64,000 bases of DNA, from assembly GCA_040403555.1 (NCBI GenBank), contig JBBAKN010000001.1, forward strand, positions 62,001 to 126,000. The letters are read 5' to 3'. Source of the stretch: JAIPAN01 sp040403555. GTDB taxonomy: Bacteria > Bacteroidota > Bacteroidia > Sphingobacteriales > Sphingobacteriaceae. Position numbers and translations under genes: made by a program. Numbering within the stretch: position 1 is the first letter of the stretch; every line of letters starts with the position of its first letter. Shown piece by piece: positions 7,962-15,594 of this stretch. The notes beneath the pieces are model-generated. The model did no database searches. It worked only from the letters and a program-made list of their open reading frames with translations, and was not told the origin of the DNA.

Positions 7962-9527
7962 ATGAGTACCGAGAACGAACAAGATTTTAACAGAGAAAAT
8001 ACGCGAACCAATGCGCCAACCCGTACCCGATTAAATAATTTGGTAAGTGGGTTAGGTAAACTACCGCCACAAGCCCTCGATTTAGAAGAAGCGGTTTTGG
8101 GTGCCCTTATGCTCGAAAAAGATGCCTTATCTGCTGTTATAGATATTTTAAAACCCGAGGTTTTTTATAAAGATAGTCACCAAAAAATATTTGAGGCTAT
8201 TCAAACGCTCTTCCAGAAATCATCTCCTGTTGATATTTTAACCGTAACTGCTCAATTACGTCAACAAGGCAATTTAGAACTTATTGGAGGTGCCTATTAT
8301 ATTACTGAACTTACTAACCGTGTGGCCTCGGCAGCAAATATTGAATATCACGCTCGTATTATTTCTCAAAAATTTATTCAGCGTGAGCTCATAAAAATAT
8401 CTACTGAAATTATCAGCAATGCCTACGAAGACACCACCGATATTTTCGATTTACTAGACCATGCGGAAAAAAATCTGTTCGAAATTGCGCAAAACAATTT
8501 ACGTAGAGATTCTAGAAAGATGGACGACATTTTACGTGAGTCTTTAGACACCCTTGAAAAACTAAAAGATAAAGTAGATGGCCTCACTGGTGTGCCTTCT
8601 GGTTTTACTGCTTTAGATAAAATAACATCCGGCTGGCAACCATCCGATTTAGTAATTATTGCGGCACGCCCTGCAATGGGTAAAACGGCTTTTGTATTAA
8701 GCTGTGCTCGAAATGCAGCCGTTCAGTTTAACAGACCAGTAGTGGTATTTTCGCTAGAAATGTCGTCACTACAATTAACAAACCGTTTAATTTCGGGCGA
8801 AACTGAAATTGAACAAGAAAAAATTAGAAAAGGTAATTTGGCCGAATGGGAATGGCAACAATTACACTCTAAAATTGGTAAATTAACCGAAGCCCCACTG
8901 TTTATTGACGATACACCCGCACTGAATATTTTTGAGTTTAGAGCCAAATGCCGTCGCCTTAAAGCACAGTACGATATCCAAATGATTATTGTAGATTATT
9001 TGCAATTGATGCATGGTAAAGGTGATGGAAAAAATGGAAACCGTGAGCAAGAGATTGGTAGCATTTCTAGAGCTCTAAAATCGGTAGCCAAAGAATTAAA
9101 TGTACCCGTAATTGCCCTATCGCAATTAAGCCGTGCTGTAGAAACCCGGCCAGGAGGCAGCAAAAGACCCATGCTTTCCGATTTACGTGAATCGGGTTCA
9201 ATTGAGCAAGATGCCGATATGGTGTTGTTTTTATACCGTCCCGAATACTATGGTTTAGTAGAAGACGAGCAAGGCCGCTCTAACGTTGGTATTGGTGAAG
9301 TAATTATTGCCAAACACCGTAACGGCGAAACAGGTACCGTTCCGTTACGATTTAAAGCTAACTACGTGAAATTTGTTGATTTGGAGGATGATTATAGTGG
9401 TGGAACTAATTTTGGTACTACAGATCCCATGGCAGGAATTGCGCCTTCGCCGAGTTTTGAGAAACCTAATAATTTCATTATTAAACCATCAAGAATGGAC
9501 GATATAGATGAAGAACCTTTGTTTTAA
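7962..9527 (+). CDS. dnaB: DnaB, replicative DNA helicase
   Basis: Hexameric 5'-3' helicase of the replication fork. The 521 residues show the N-terminal DnaB domain (about 36-140), a linker helix, and the RecA-like C-terminal domain with Walker A ARPAMGKTA (235-243), MIIVDYLQLM as Walker B, SQLSRAVETRPGGSKRP and ESGSIEQDADMVLFLYRPEYYG. The last ~45 residues are an acidic, low-complexity tail that ends IDEEPLF, comparable in place to tails of other bacterial DnaB proteins. No intein. The ATG at 7962 lies only 5 bases after a -7 box, with no room for a ribosome binding site. A terminator follows at 9546-9583. Confidence 0.97.
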   Translation: MSTENEQDFNRENTRTNAPTRTRLNNLVSGLGKLPPQALDLEEAVLGALMLEKDALSAVIDILKPEVFYKDSHQKIFEAIQTLFQKSSPVDILTVTAQLRQQGNLELIGGAYYITELTNRVASAANIEYHARIISQKFIQRELIKISTEIISNAYEDTTDIFDLLDHAEKNLFEIAQNNLRRDSRKMDDILRESLDTLEKLKDKVDGLTGVPSGFTALDKITSGWQPSDLVIIAARPAMGKTAFVLSCARNAAVQFNRPVVVFSLEMSSLQLTNRLISGETEIEQEKIRKGNLAEWEWQQLHSKIGKLTEAPLFIDDTPALNIFEFRAKCRRLKAQYDIQMIIVDYLQLMHGKGDGKNGNREQEIGSISRALKSVAKELNVPVIALSQLSRAVETRPGGSKRPMLSDLRESGSIEQDADMVLFLYRPEYYGLVEDEQGRSNVGIGEVIIAKHRNGETGTVPLRFKANYVKFVDLEDDYSGGTNFGTTDPMAGIAPSPSFEKPNNFIIKPSRMDDIDEEPLF

Positions 9528-9545
9528 TTGTTATTTGTTACTAAT

Positions 9546-9583
9546 AAAAAAAAAGCCCCCCTATATTCGGAGGGCTTTTTTTT
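9546..9583. terminator. Bidirectional terminator between dnaB and the ABC ATPase gene
   Basis: AAGCCC near 9554-9559 pairs with GGGCTT at 9572-9577, flanked by nine A and nine T. It serves the two converging genes. Confidence 0.8.
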
Positions 9584-10316
9584 ATTTGGCTAGTTCTTTC
9601 AATCGATCCTTTACCGAGGTAACTTTTTTATTAAGCGTATCGCTTTCAATCAAACCATCACGCATACGCACTATTCGGTGGGCATGTTTGGCAATATCTT
9701 CTTCGTGGGTAACCAAAATAATGGTATTCCCTTTGGCATGAATATCTTCTATTAAAGCCATAATTTCTACTGATGTTTTTGAATCTAAATTTCCAGTAGG
9801 CTCATCGGCTAAAATAATAGATGGGTTGTTAATTAAAGCACGAGCGACAGCCACACGTTGGCGCTGACCACCCGAGAGTTCATTCGGTTTATGATCTAAG
9901 CGGTTGCCTAAACCCACATTTTCTAGTGTTTTAATGGCACGTGTATCCCGATCTTCTTTTTTTACCCCAGCATATACCAAAGGCAAGGCTACATTCTCTT
10001 TGGCAGATGAGCGTGGCAATAAATTAAAGGTTTGAAAGACGAATCCTATTTCTTGATTTCGCACTTCAGCCAATTCACTGTCGCTCATTTCGCTAACATT
10101 AATGCCGTTTAAAATATATTCTCCTTTGGTAGGCGTATCTAAACATCCCAAAATATTCATTAAGGTAGATTTACCAGAACCAGAAGGACCCATTAAGGCC
10201 ACGAATTCGCCTTTTTTAATGGTTAAGGTAACCGATTTTAACGCATGTATGGTTTCTGCACCAATTACGTATTTACGGCCTATATCGGTAATCAGAATTA
10301 AATCTTCTTTGGACAT
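9582..10316 (-). CDS. ABC transporter ATP-binding protein, LolD/MacB type
   Basis: ATPase subunit of a type VII (MacB/LolD-like) ABC system. The 244 residues include Walker A GPSGSGKST (about 43-51), Q-loop VFQTFNLLPRSS, signature LSGGQRQRVAVARAL, Walker B IILADEPTGNLD and the switch histidine in ILVTHEE. The LLPRSSAKENVALPL segment after the Q-loop is typical for LolD/MacB ATPases. About 20 residues past the usual end continue as a short Lys-rich helix. No permease gene adjoins it, so partner and substrate (lipoprotein, peptide or other) are unknown. It converges on dnaB through a shared terminator. Confidence 0.9.
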   Translation of the reverse strand: MSKEDLILITDIGRKYVIGAETIHALKSVTLTIKKGEFVALMGPSGSGKSTLMNILGCLDTPTKGEYILNGINVSEMSDSELAEVRNQEIGFVFQTFNLLPRSSAKENVALPLVYAGVKKEDRDTRAIKTLENVGLGNRLDHKPNELSGGQRQRVAVARALINNPSIILADEPTGNLDSKTSVEIMALIEDIHAKGNTIILVTHEEDIAKHAHRIVRMRDGLIESDTLNKKVTSVKDRLKELAK

Positions 10317-10364
10317 GGTTTTTTTTTATTTTTAAGACAGTATAACACCGCTATTTGTTACAGT

Positions 10365-11105
10365 TTAATATGATTTTGCAAAAGAATTTTGTTGCAATTT
10401 TTCGTAAACCAATTCTTTAAGCGTATCGGCGTCATCAGTAGTCATACCGGTAGTCTCAATAGGGCTATGTACATATAAATTTCGTACACCTGGCTTACTA
10501 CCATACACAAAACCATTGTCCCACATCAATTCCCATAAGCAATCAATAGTTACAGGAATAATAGGAATACCACGTTCAATAGCCAAACGAAAGGGCCCAT
10601 TTTTAAACAGATGCAAAATAGGTGGATATTCACAACCAATTTTTCCCTCCGGAAAAATTACCAAGCTTAATCCATTTTGTAAGTATTCATCGGCTCTTTT
10701 AAAAGCCCTATACGATGCTATTTTACTTTCTCTATTTACGGCAATATCGATAGTTTTAAAAAAAATGCTAAACACCGGATTATGCAACAATTCTTCTTTA
10801 CCCAAAAAAGCAAAATTACCATGCATTATACTGGTAATGGCTGCAATATCTAAATTAGATGTGTGGTTGGCACACACAATAAAGGGTCTATCCCAAACAA
10901 TGTTTGTTTCATAAACATGCTTGTAAAACACCCCTGCCAAAGCAGAACTTAAAAAGGCAAAACCTTTTCTAAACCAATTTAATGTAGGATATCTGCTTAC
11001 TTTTCTAGAAAAATAATAGAAAAATGGGAGTAATAACAAGAAGCTAAATACTACCGAAAAAATATACCAGACAGCATGTATGCGTTTCAAAAATCGAATC
11101 ATCAT
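10365..11105 (-). CDS. plsC: PlsC-like 1-acyl-sn-glycerol-3-phosphate acyltransferase
   Basis: Membrane enzyme that acylates lysophosphatidic acid to phosphatidic acid. The 246 residues contain an N-terminal hydrophobic segment (about 12-32), the HX4D motif NHTSNLD, a VNRES block and the VIFPEGKIG motif, all expected for the PlsC family. I start it at the ATG at 11105 because the TTG two codons upstream overlaps the promoter; the -7 box (11109-11116) ends 3 bases before this ATG. Divergent from trpS with 36 bases between them. Acceptor and acyl specificity cannot be read from sequence. Confidence 0.88.
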   Translation of the reverse strand: MMIRFLKRIHAVWYIFSVVFSFLLLLPFFYYFSRKVSRYPTLNWFRKGFAFLSSALAGVFYKHVYETNIVWDRPFIVCANHTSNLDIAAITSIMHGNFAFLGKEELLHNPVFSIFFKTIDIAVNRESKIASYRAFKRADEYLQNGLSLVIFPEGKIGCEYPPILHLFKNGPFRLAIERGIPIIPVTIDCLWELMWDNGFVYGSKPGVRNLYVHSPIETTGMTTDDADTLKELVYEKLQQNSFAKSY

Positions 11106-11108
11106 CCT

Positions 11109-11116
11109 CAAAAATA
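11109..11116 (-). promoter_or_regulatory. -7 element of plsC, leaderless arrangement
   Basis: Reads TATTTTTG on the minus strand and ends 3 bases before the ATG at 11105, leaving no room for a leader. Confidence 0.5.
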
Positions 11117-11127
11117 GAAAAAATACT

Positions 11128-11135
11128 TACTTTCG
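11128..11135 (+). promoter_or_regulatory. Weak -7 element of trpS
   Basis: TACTTTCG differs from TAnnTTTG at one base and ends 6 bases before the trpS ATG. Position is right but the match is imperfect. Confidence 0.35.
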
Positions 11136-11141
11136 TGTGTT

Positions 11142-12137
11142 ATGGAAACTGTTGTAAGTGGTATTCGAAGTACCGGAAAACTTCATTTAGGAAATTATTA
11201 TGGTGCCGTGCAAAATTTTGTACGCATGCAGGACGATTACAACTGCTTTTTCTTTATTGCCGATTATCATTCGCTAACCACCCACCCCACGCCCGATAAT
11301 TTACACGGAAATGTAAAACAGGTATTGGTAGAATATTTAGCCGCCGGTTTAGATCCGGAGAAAGCAACGCTTTATGTACAATCAGATGTTCCGGAAATTG
11401 CCGAACTGTATTTATACTTGAACATGAATGCTTATTTAGGTGAATTGGAGCGCAGCACTTCTTTTAAAGACAAAGTACGTGCCCAACCCGATAACGTAAA
11501 TGCGGGTTTATTAACGTATCCGGTTTTAATGGCAGCCGATATATTAATTCACAAAGCAACCAAAGTACCAGTTGGTAAAGACCAAGAACAACATTTAGAA
11601 ATGGCCCGAACCTTTGGCAACCGATTTAACCGCTTGTATAATAACGAGTATTTTCCTGAACCATATGCATTTTCCTTCTCCGAAAAATTAGTAAAAATTC
11701 CAGGATTGGATGGAAAAGGCAAAATGGGTAAATCGGAAGGTGAAAATAATGCCGTTTATTTAGCCGATGATGAAGATACCATTCGTAAAAAAGTAATGCG
11801 TGCGGTAACCGATAGCGGTCCTATAGCCGAAAATCAGCAAAAACCAGAAGTTATTCAAAACCTATTTGATATTTTAAAAGTAGTATCTACGGCCGATACC
11901 TACCAACATTTTGATGAGGCCTATGCCAAAGCACAAATACGTTATGGCGACTTTAAAAAGCAGCTTGCCGAGGATATTATTTTGGCTACAGCCCCAATGC
12001 GCAACCGCATAAACGATTTGGCTAAAGACACCAACTATTTACAAAAAGTAGCCCGTTTAGGCAACGAAAAGGCCCGTGAAAGTGCTGGTAAAACCATAAA
12101 AGAAGTACGTGAACTCATGGGCTTCAGAAAGTTTTAA
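11142..12137 (+). CDS. trpS: TrpS, tryptophanyl-tRNA synthetase
   Basis: Class I synthetase that charges tRNA-Trp. The 331 residues carry the HIGH-like HLGN (15-18) after SGIRSTGKL, the tryptophan-site GLLTYPVLMAADIL stretch, VPVGKDQEQH, and the KMSKS-like KMGKS (194-198). Length and motif order match bacterial TrpRS. Divergent from plsC. The following gene starts 78 bases later, so trpS is probably monocistronic. Confidence 0.97.
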   Translation: METVVSGIRSTGKLHLGNYYGAVQNFVRMQDDYNCFFFIADYHSLTTHPTPDNLHGNVKQVLVEYLAAGLDPEKATLYVQSDVPEIAELYLYLNMNAYLGELERSTSFKDKVRAQPDNVNAGLLTYPVLMAADILIHKATKVPVGKDQEQHLEMARTFGNRFNRLYNNEYFPEPYAFSFSEKLVKIPGLDGKGKMGKSEGENNAVYLADDEDTIRKKVMRAVTDSGPIAENQQKPEVIQNLFDILKVVSTADTYQHFDEAYAKAQIRYGDFKKQLAEDIILATAPMRNRINDLAKDTNYLQKVARLGNEKARESAGKTIKEVRELMGFRKF

Positions 12138-12215
12138 GTATATCCCTCACTCTACTTGTTCTAATAAAGAATTTTAGTAATTTCAACCTCGTAATTATTT
12201 AGAAGCCTATACCAT

Positions 12216-12830
12216 ATGCACATTGCCATTGTTGGAAACATCGGAGCTGGTAAAACAACCCTAACCGAACTATTATCAAAACATTTTACTTGGGAAGCCC
12301 AGTTTGAGGCCGTTGATAATAACCCTTATTTAGAAGATTTTTATGGTGATATGAAGCGCTGGAGCTTCAACCTTCAAATTTATTTTTTAAATAGCCGATT
12401 TCAGCAACTTATTGAGTTACAACAAGGTGATAAAAATATTATCCAAGATCGTACGATTTATGAAGATGCTTATATTTTTGCAGAGAATTTGCACGATATG
12501 GGCTTAATGTCTAGCCGCGATTACGAAAACTACCGTGCCATTTTTGATAACATCACCACCTTTATTAAACCACCCGATTTATTAATTTACCTCAAGGCAT
12601 CTGTACCCACACTGGTAAATAATATTCAGCGTCGTGGTCGCGAATACGAAAGTGGTATTCGCTTAGATTATCTTTCTAAATTGAATGATAAATACAAAAA
12701 ATGGATTGATAACTATAAAGAAGGCAAATTATTGGTGTTAGATAAAGATAAATTAGATTTTGCCAATAATCCGGAAGATTTAGGTTTTATTATCCAAAGC
12801 ATTGAACGTGAAATTCACGGTTTATTTTAA
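12216..12830 (+). CDS. Deoxynucleoside kinase (dGK/dAK-like)
   Basis: Phosphorylates deoxynucleosides in the salvage pathway. The 204 residues have P-loop VGNIGAGKTT (6-15), a DR-type motif QDRTIYEDAYIFAENL, and the LID-like RRGREYESGI segment of the dNK/dGK/dCK family. Length fits the bacterial forms. Substrate base is not determined by sequence. It heads a row with the DUF5808 gene and kdsB (14-base gap, then a 4-base overlap), so the three are likely cotranscribed although functionally unrelated. Confidence 0.9.
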   Translation: MHIAIVGNIGAGKTTLTELLSKHFTWEAQFEAVDNNPYLEDFYGDMKRWSFNLQIYFLNSRFQQLIELQQGDKNIIQDRTIYEDAYIFAENLHDMGLMSSRDYENYRAIFDNITTFIKPPDLLIYLKASVPTLVNNIQRRGREYESGIRLDYLSKLNDKYKKWIDNYKEGKLLVLDKDKLDFANNPEDLGFIIQSIEREIHGLF

Positions 12831-12844
12831 GATATTTTAAGCCC

Positions 12845-13042
12845 ATGAATGCGCCAATAGACAGACAAGATCCAGAAAATTGGTACTGGGCAGTATTTTA
12901 CTACAATACCTCCGATAAGCAACTATTTGTACCCAAACGTTTTGGTTGGGGATGGACATTTAATTTTGCTAACAGGTGGAGTTGGGTGCTACTAGTAATA
13001 CTAGCAGCAAGTATCGCCTTTCCCTTTATTTGTATACCATGA
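12845..13042 (+). CDS. DUF5808 small membrane protein
   Basis: 65 residues: a hydrophilic N-terminus with DPENWYWAVFYYNTSDKQ, then VPKRFGWGWTFNFAN, then one hydrophobic segment (about 46-64) to the end. The NW...FYYN...FVPKRFGWGWTFNFAN pattern is the DUF5808 signature as I know it; in Firmicutes this domain occurs in larger membrane proteins. Function unknown. Its TGA overlaps the ATG of kdsB (ATGA), so translation of the two is probably coupled. Confidence 0.8.
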   Translation: MNAPIDRQDPENWYWAVFYYNTSDKQLFVPKRFGWGWTFNFANRWSWVLLVILAASIAFPFICIP

Positions 13043-13788
13043 AAATTTTAGGCATTATACCAGCTCGTTACGCTTCTAGCCGCTTTCCAGGGAAGCCCCT
13101 GGCAGATATTTGCGGCAAAAGCATGATTCAGCGGGTATATGAGCAAGCCAAAAAAGCAAAAACCCTAAGCGATGTGGTAATAGCCACCGACGATAGCCGT
13201 ATTGAAGAACATGTATTGGCTTTTGGTGGAAATGTAATTCGTACCGCACCTACACACCAAAGCGGAACAGATCGTTGTGCGGAAGTAATTAGCTTAACTT
13301 CCGATTTTGATGCTGTAATTAATATTCAAGGAGATGAGCCACTTATAAACCCCGAACAAATAGATTTAATAGGCCATAAATTAACTAGCGAAGGTGTTTC
13401 AATAGCCACGCTTATAAAACGCATTCATAGCAAAGAAGAACTTTACAATACCAATACCCCTAAAGTGGTATGCGGTCTAAATGGTGAAGCTATTTACTTT
13501 AGTCGCCAAGCCATTCCGTATGTTAGAGCAGCGGAAGAAAACCAATGGTTAGAAAATGGTACTTTCTATAAACATATTGGCATCTATGGGTACCAAACAG
13601 CTACTTTAAAACAACTAGCAGCCCTCCATCCTACTCTGCTAGAACAAACAGAATGCCTAGAGCAATTGCGTTGGCTAGAACATGGCTACACCATACACAC
13701 GGTAGAAACCACGCTAGAAACACAAGCGGTAGATACGTCAGAAGATCTAGAAAAAATTATTCAGCATATTCAAAAAAGCGGCTTATAA
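13039..13788 (+). CDS. kdsB: KdsB, CMP-Kdo synthetase
   Basis: Activates Kdo with CTP to CMP-Kdo for transfer onto lipid A. The 249 residues show the family signature IIPARYASSRFPGKPL (6-21), VVIATDD, NIQGDEPLI and YKHIGIYGY. I start it at the ATG at 13039, which overlaps the preceding stop as ATGA; a longer frame upstream to 12976 only reads through the DUF5808 gene out of frame. Its 3' end overlaps the last 6 bases of the opposite-strand gene 13783-14088. With kdsA and kdsD this gives three of the four Kdo enzymes in the window; kdsC is not seen. Confidence 0.96.
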   Translation: MKILGIIPARYASSRFPGKPLADICGKSMIQRVYEQAKKAKTLSDVVIATDDSRIEEHVLAFGGNVIRTAPTHQSGTDRCAEVISLTSDFDAVINIQGDEPLINPEQIDLIGHKLTSEGVSIATLIKRIHSKEELYNTNTPKVVCGLNGEAIYFSRQAIPYVRAAEENQWLENGTFYKHIGIYGYQTATLKQLAALHPTLLEQTECLEQLRWLEHGYTIHTVETTLETQAVDTSEDLEKIIQHIQKSGL

Positions 13789-14088
13789 AATTAGAATAAG
13801 CACTAATAGAATAATAATAATAGCAGCAACCGATAGGTAAACGCCTCCTGTTGCAATACCACCAGCTTCTTTTTTCAATTGAATAACCTCTTTACGTAAA
13901 GCTTTACGTTCCTGTCTACTTAACGAGGATAAATCCATAGATTTAATTTCGTGCACTCGGGCATCAATTTGTACAATTCTGGCTTGTTGCTCGGCACTTA
14001 GGGCTACAGCTTTAGCATGTGGTTTGGCATAGCTCGTGCTCGATAAAAGCACCAAAGCCACTGCCACTAAAAGTAATCGGCTTTTCAT
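13783..14088 (-). CDS. Exported small protein with C-terminal membrane anchor, unknown function
   Basis: 101 residues from the ATG at 14088. A clear signal peptide (MKSRLLLVAVALVLLSSTSYA, residues 1-21) precedes a charged helical segment (about 28-70, rich in Arg, Lys, Glu) and a hydrophobic C-terminal helix (about 80-101) that ends the protein. I do not recognise the family. The layout, a periplasmic coiled-coil-like stretch held by a terminal helix, recalls small exported proteins common in Bacteroidota. It may be expressed alone or behind its own promoter; a palindrome lies upstream at 14124-14135. Confidence 0.7.
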   Translation of the reverse strand: MKSRLLLVAVALVLLSSTSYAKPHAKAVALSAEQQARIVQIDARVHEIKSMDLSSLSRQERKALRKEVIQLKKEAGGIATGGVYLSVAAIIIILLVLILIL

Positions 14089-14123
14089 AGCGTATAGATT
14101 TAAAGGATAAAACATACCCTTTA

Positions 14124-14135
14124 ACGCTATAGCGT
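14124..14135. repeat. 12-bp perfect palindrome with flanking direct repeat
   Basis: ACGCTATAGCGT is self-complementary. The decamer ATAGCGTATA occurs at 14087-14096, over the start codon of the minus-strand gene, and again at 14129-14138. Possible operator; no regulator is known. Confidence 0.4.
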
Positions 14136-14156
14136 ATACTATATTTTAATTAAAGC

Positions 14157-15374
14157 TTAACGGCTGGCCTGCGGACGTTTTTTCCAAGGTCCTTTTCCGC
14201 TTCTTTTTGGATCAAAACGTTTTAATTCTGGTTGGTAAGCTGGTCCTTCACCCAATTCTTCGGGTAAAGGCAATTTATCAAGTACTTTACAAATTAAATT
14301 TTCAATGGCTTGAAATTTACGCTGGTCGCGTTCATTAATAAAGGTAATGGCGGTACCTGTAGTAGCTGCTCTGGCCGTGCGGCCAATGCGATGAATATAA
14401 TCTTCGGCATCGGGTGGTACGTCGAAATTAACCACCAATTCAATACCTTCTACATCAATACCTCTCGAAAGCACATCGGTACCAATTAAAAAAGGTAATT
14501 GTCGGGCTCTAAAAGCCTGTAATAAACTCTCCCGTTCCGATTGATCTAAATCTGAATGGAAGGCTTTTGCTTGAATGCCAATCTTTCTAAAAGCTTTATC
14601 GAGCTCTTTCACTTTATCTTTAGTAGACGAAAAAATAATCCCGCTTTGGTAGCTGTTATTTTTCAATAAAGCCTCAATTAGTGGTAATTTTTGATGATCG
14701 TGGGTATTGTAAGCCTGCTGCGTAATGCCTTCGGCAGGTTTAGAAATTGAAATAGTTACTTCTTCTGGGTTTTGCAAAATTGACGTAGCCAAGCCTTTAA
14801 TTTTAGGTGGCATGGTAGCCGAAAATAATAGGGTTTGACGTTTTTTTGGCAAAAAAGAAATGATGCGCATGATATCGTCGCTAAATCCCATATCCAACAT
14901 CCTATCGGCTTCATCTAGTACCAAATGTTGCAAATAATCTAAATTGATAGCGCCTGAGTTTAAATGCGCAATCAAGCGGCCCGGAGTAGCAATAATAATA
15001 TCAACCCCTTCTCTCAAAGCTCTTTTTTGGGTTTCGTAAACGGCACCATCGCCACCACCGTATACCGCAATAGAGCTGATTCCGGCAAAATAAGCCAAGC
15101 CTTCTACTTGTTGATCTATTTGCTGTGCCAACTCTCTGGTAGGCGCCAAAACAAGTGTATTGATGTACTTTTTCTCCGTTTGAGCTATATGATGCAATAT
15201 GGGTAACAAATAGGAAGCGGTTTTACCCGTACCGGTTTGTGCACAAGCAATCAAATCTTTGTGTTGTAGCACCAATGGAATGGCTTGAGTTTGTATAGGA
15301 GTTGGGTTCTTATAACCCATGCTTTGCAGGCCTTCCTGCACTTCGGGGGCAAACTGAAAATCGGAGAATGTCAA
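14157..15374 (-). CDS. rhlE: DEAD-box RNA helicase, RhlE type
   Basis: ATP-dependent RNA helicase for ribosome assembly or RNA turnover. The 405 residues hold the Q motif (PTPIQTQAIP, 25-34), Walker A AQTGTGKT (45-52), PTRELAQQ, TPGRL, DEAD (about 154-157), SAT, and HRIGRTARA, followed by a short basic tail of about 35 residues ending KKRPQASR. Short tail and motif spelling fit RhlE. A -7 box (15403-15410) predicts a leader near 24 bases. Divergent from pyrG across a 220-base gap. Confidence 0.93.
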   Translation of the reverse strand: MTFSDFQFAPEVQEGLQSMGYKNPTPIQTQAIPLVLQHKDLIACAQTGTGKTASYLLPILHHIAQTEKKYINTLVLAPTRELAQQIDQQVEGLAYFAGISSIAVYGGGDGAVYETQKRALREGVDIIIATPGRLIAHLNSGAINLDYLQHLVLDEADRMLDMGFSDDIMRIISFLPKKRQTLLFSATMPPKIKGLATSILQNPEEVTISISKPAEGITQQAYNTHDHQKLPLIEALLKNNSYQSGIIFSSTKDKVKELDKAFRKIGIQAKAFHSDLDQSERESLLQAFRARQLPFLIGTDVLSRGIDVEGIELVVNFDVPPDAEDYIHRIGRTARAATTGTAITFINERDQRKFQAIENLICKVLDKLPLPEELGEGPAYQPELKRFDPKRSGKGPWKKRPQASR

Positions 15375-15402
15375 AATAAGGTGTTAAATCTAAAAATGGA
15401 CT

Positions 15403-15410
15403 CAAATATA
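15403..15410 (-). promoter_or_regulatory. -7 element of rhlE
   Basis: TATATTTG on the minus strand, a strong match to TAnnTTTG, 28 bases before the ATG. Confidence 0.6.
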
Positions 15411-15470
15411 CGTGTAAATAACGGAATACCTTGCCATTTGCCTCAGTCCTATTGTTTACTTCAGCTTGGT

Positions 15471-15510
15471 TTATCCACAAACACCAATTTCTCCACAAGC
15501 TAGTGGATAA
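15471..15510. other. Cluster of DnaA-box-like nonamers upstream of pyrG
   Basis: TTATCCACA (15471-15479, perfect DnaA box), TTCTCCACA (15489-15497, one mismatch) and, on the minus strand, TTATCCACT (15502-15510, one mismatch) lie within 40 bases of the rhlE-pyrG intergenic region. The rest of this 220-base gap holds the two promoters and no gene. Confidence 0.4.
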
Positions 15511-15523
15511 TTAAAAAAAGGCG

Positions 15524-15531
15524 TAGATTTG
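15524..15531 (+). promoter_or_regulatory. -7 element of pyrG
   Basis: TAGATTTG matches TAnnTTTG and lies 63 bases before the pyrG ATG. No TTG sits at -33; instead the third DnaA-like nonamer covers that position. Confidence 0.55.
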
Positions 15532-15594
15532 AATCCCGTACAAATAGATTCTTTTTTGCTCCAATAGCCTGAAAAAATCGACAAACTAAATAAC

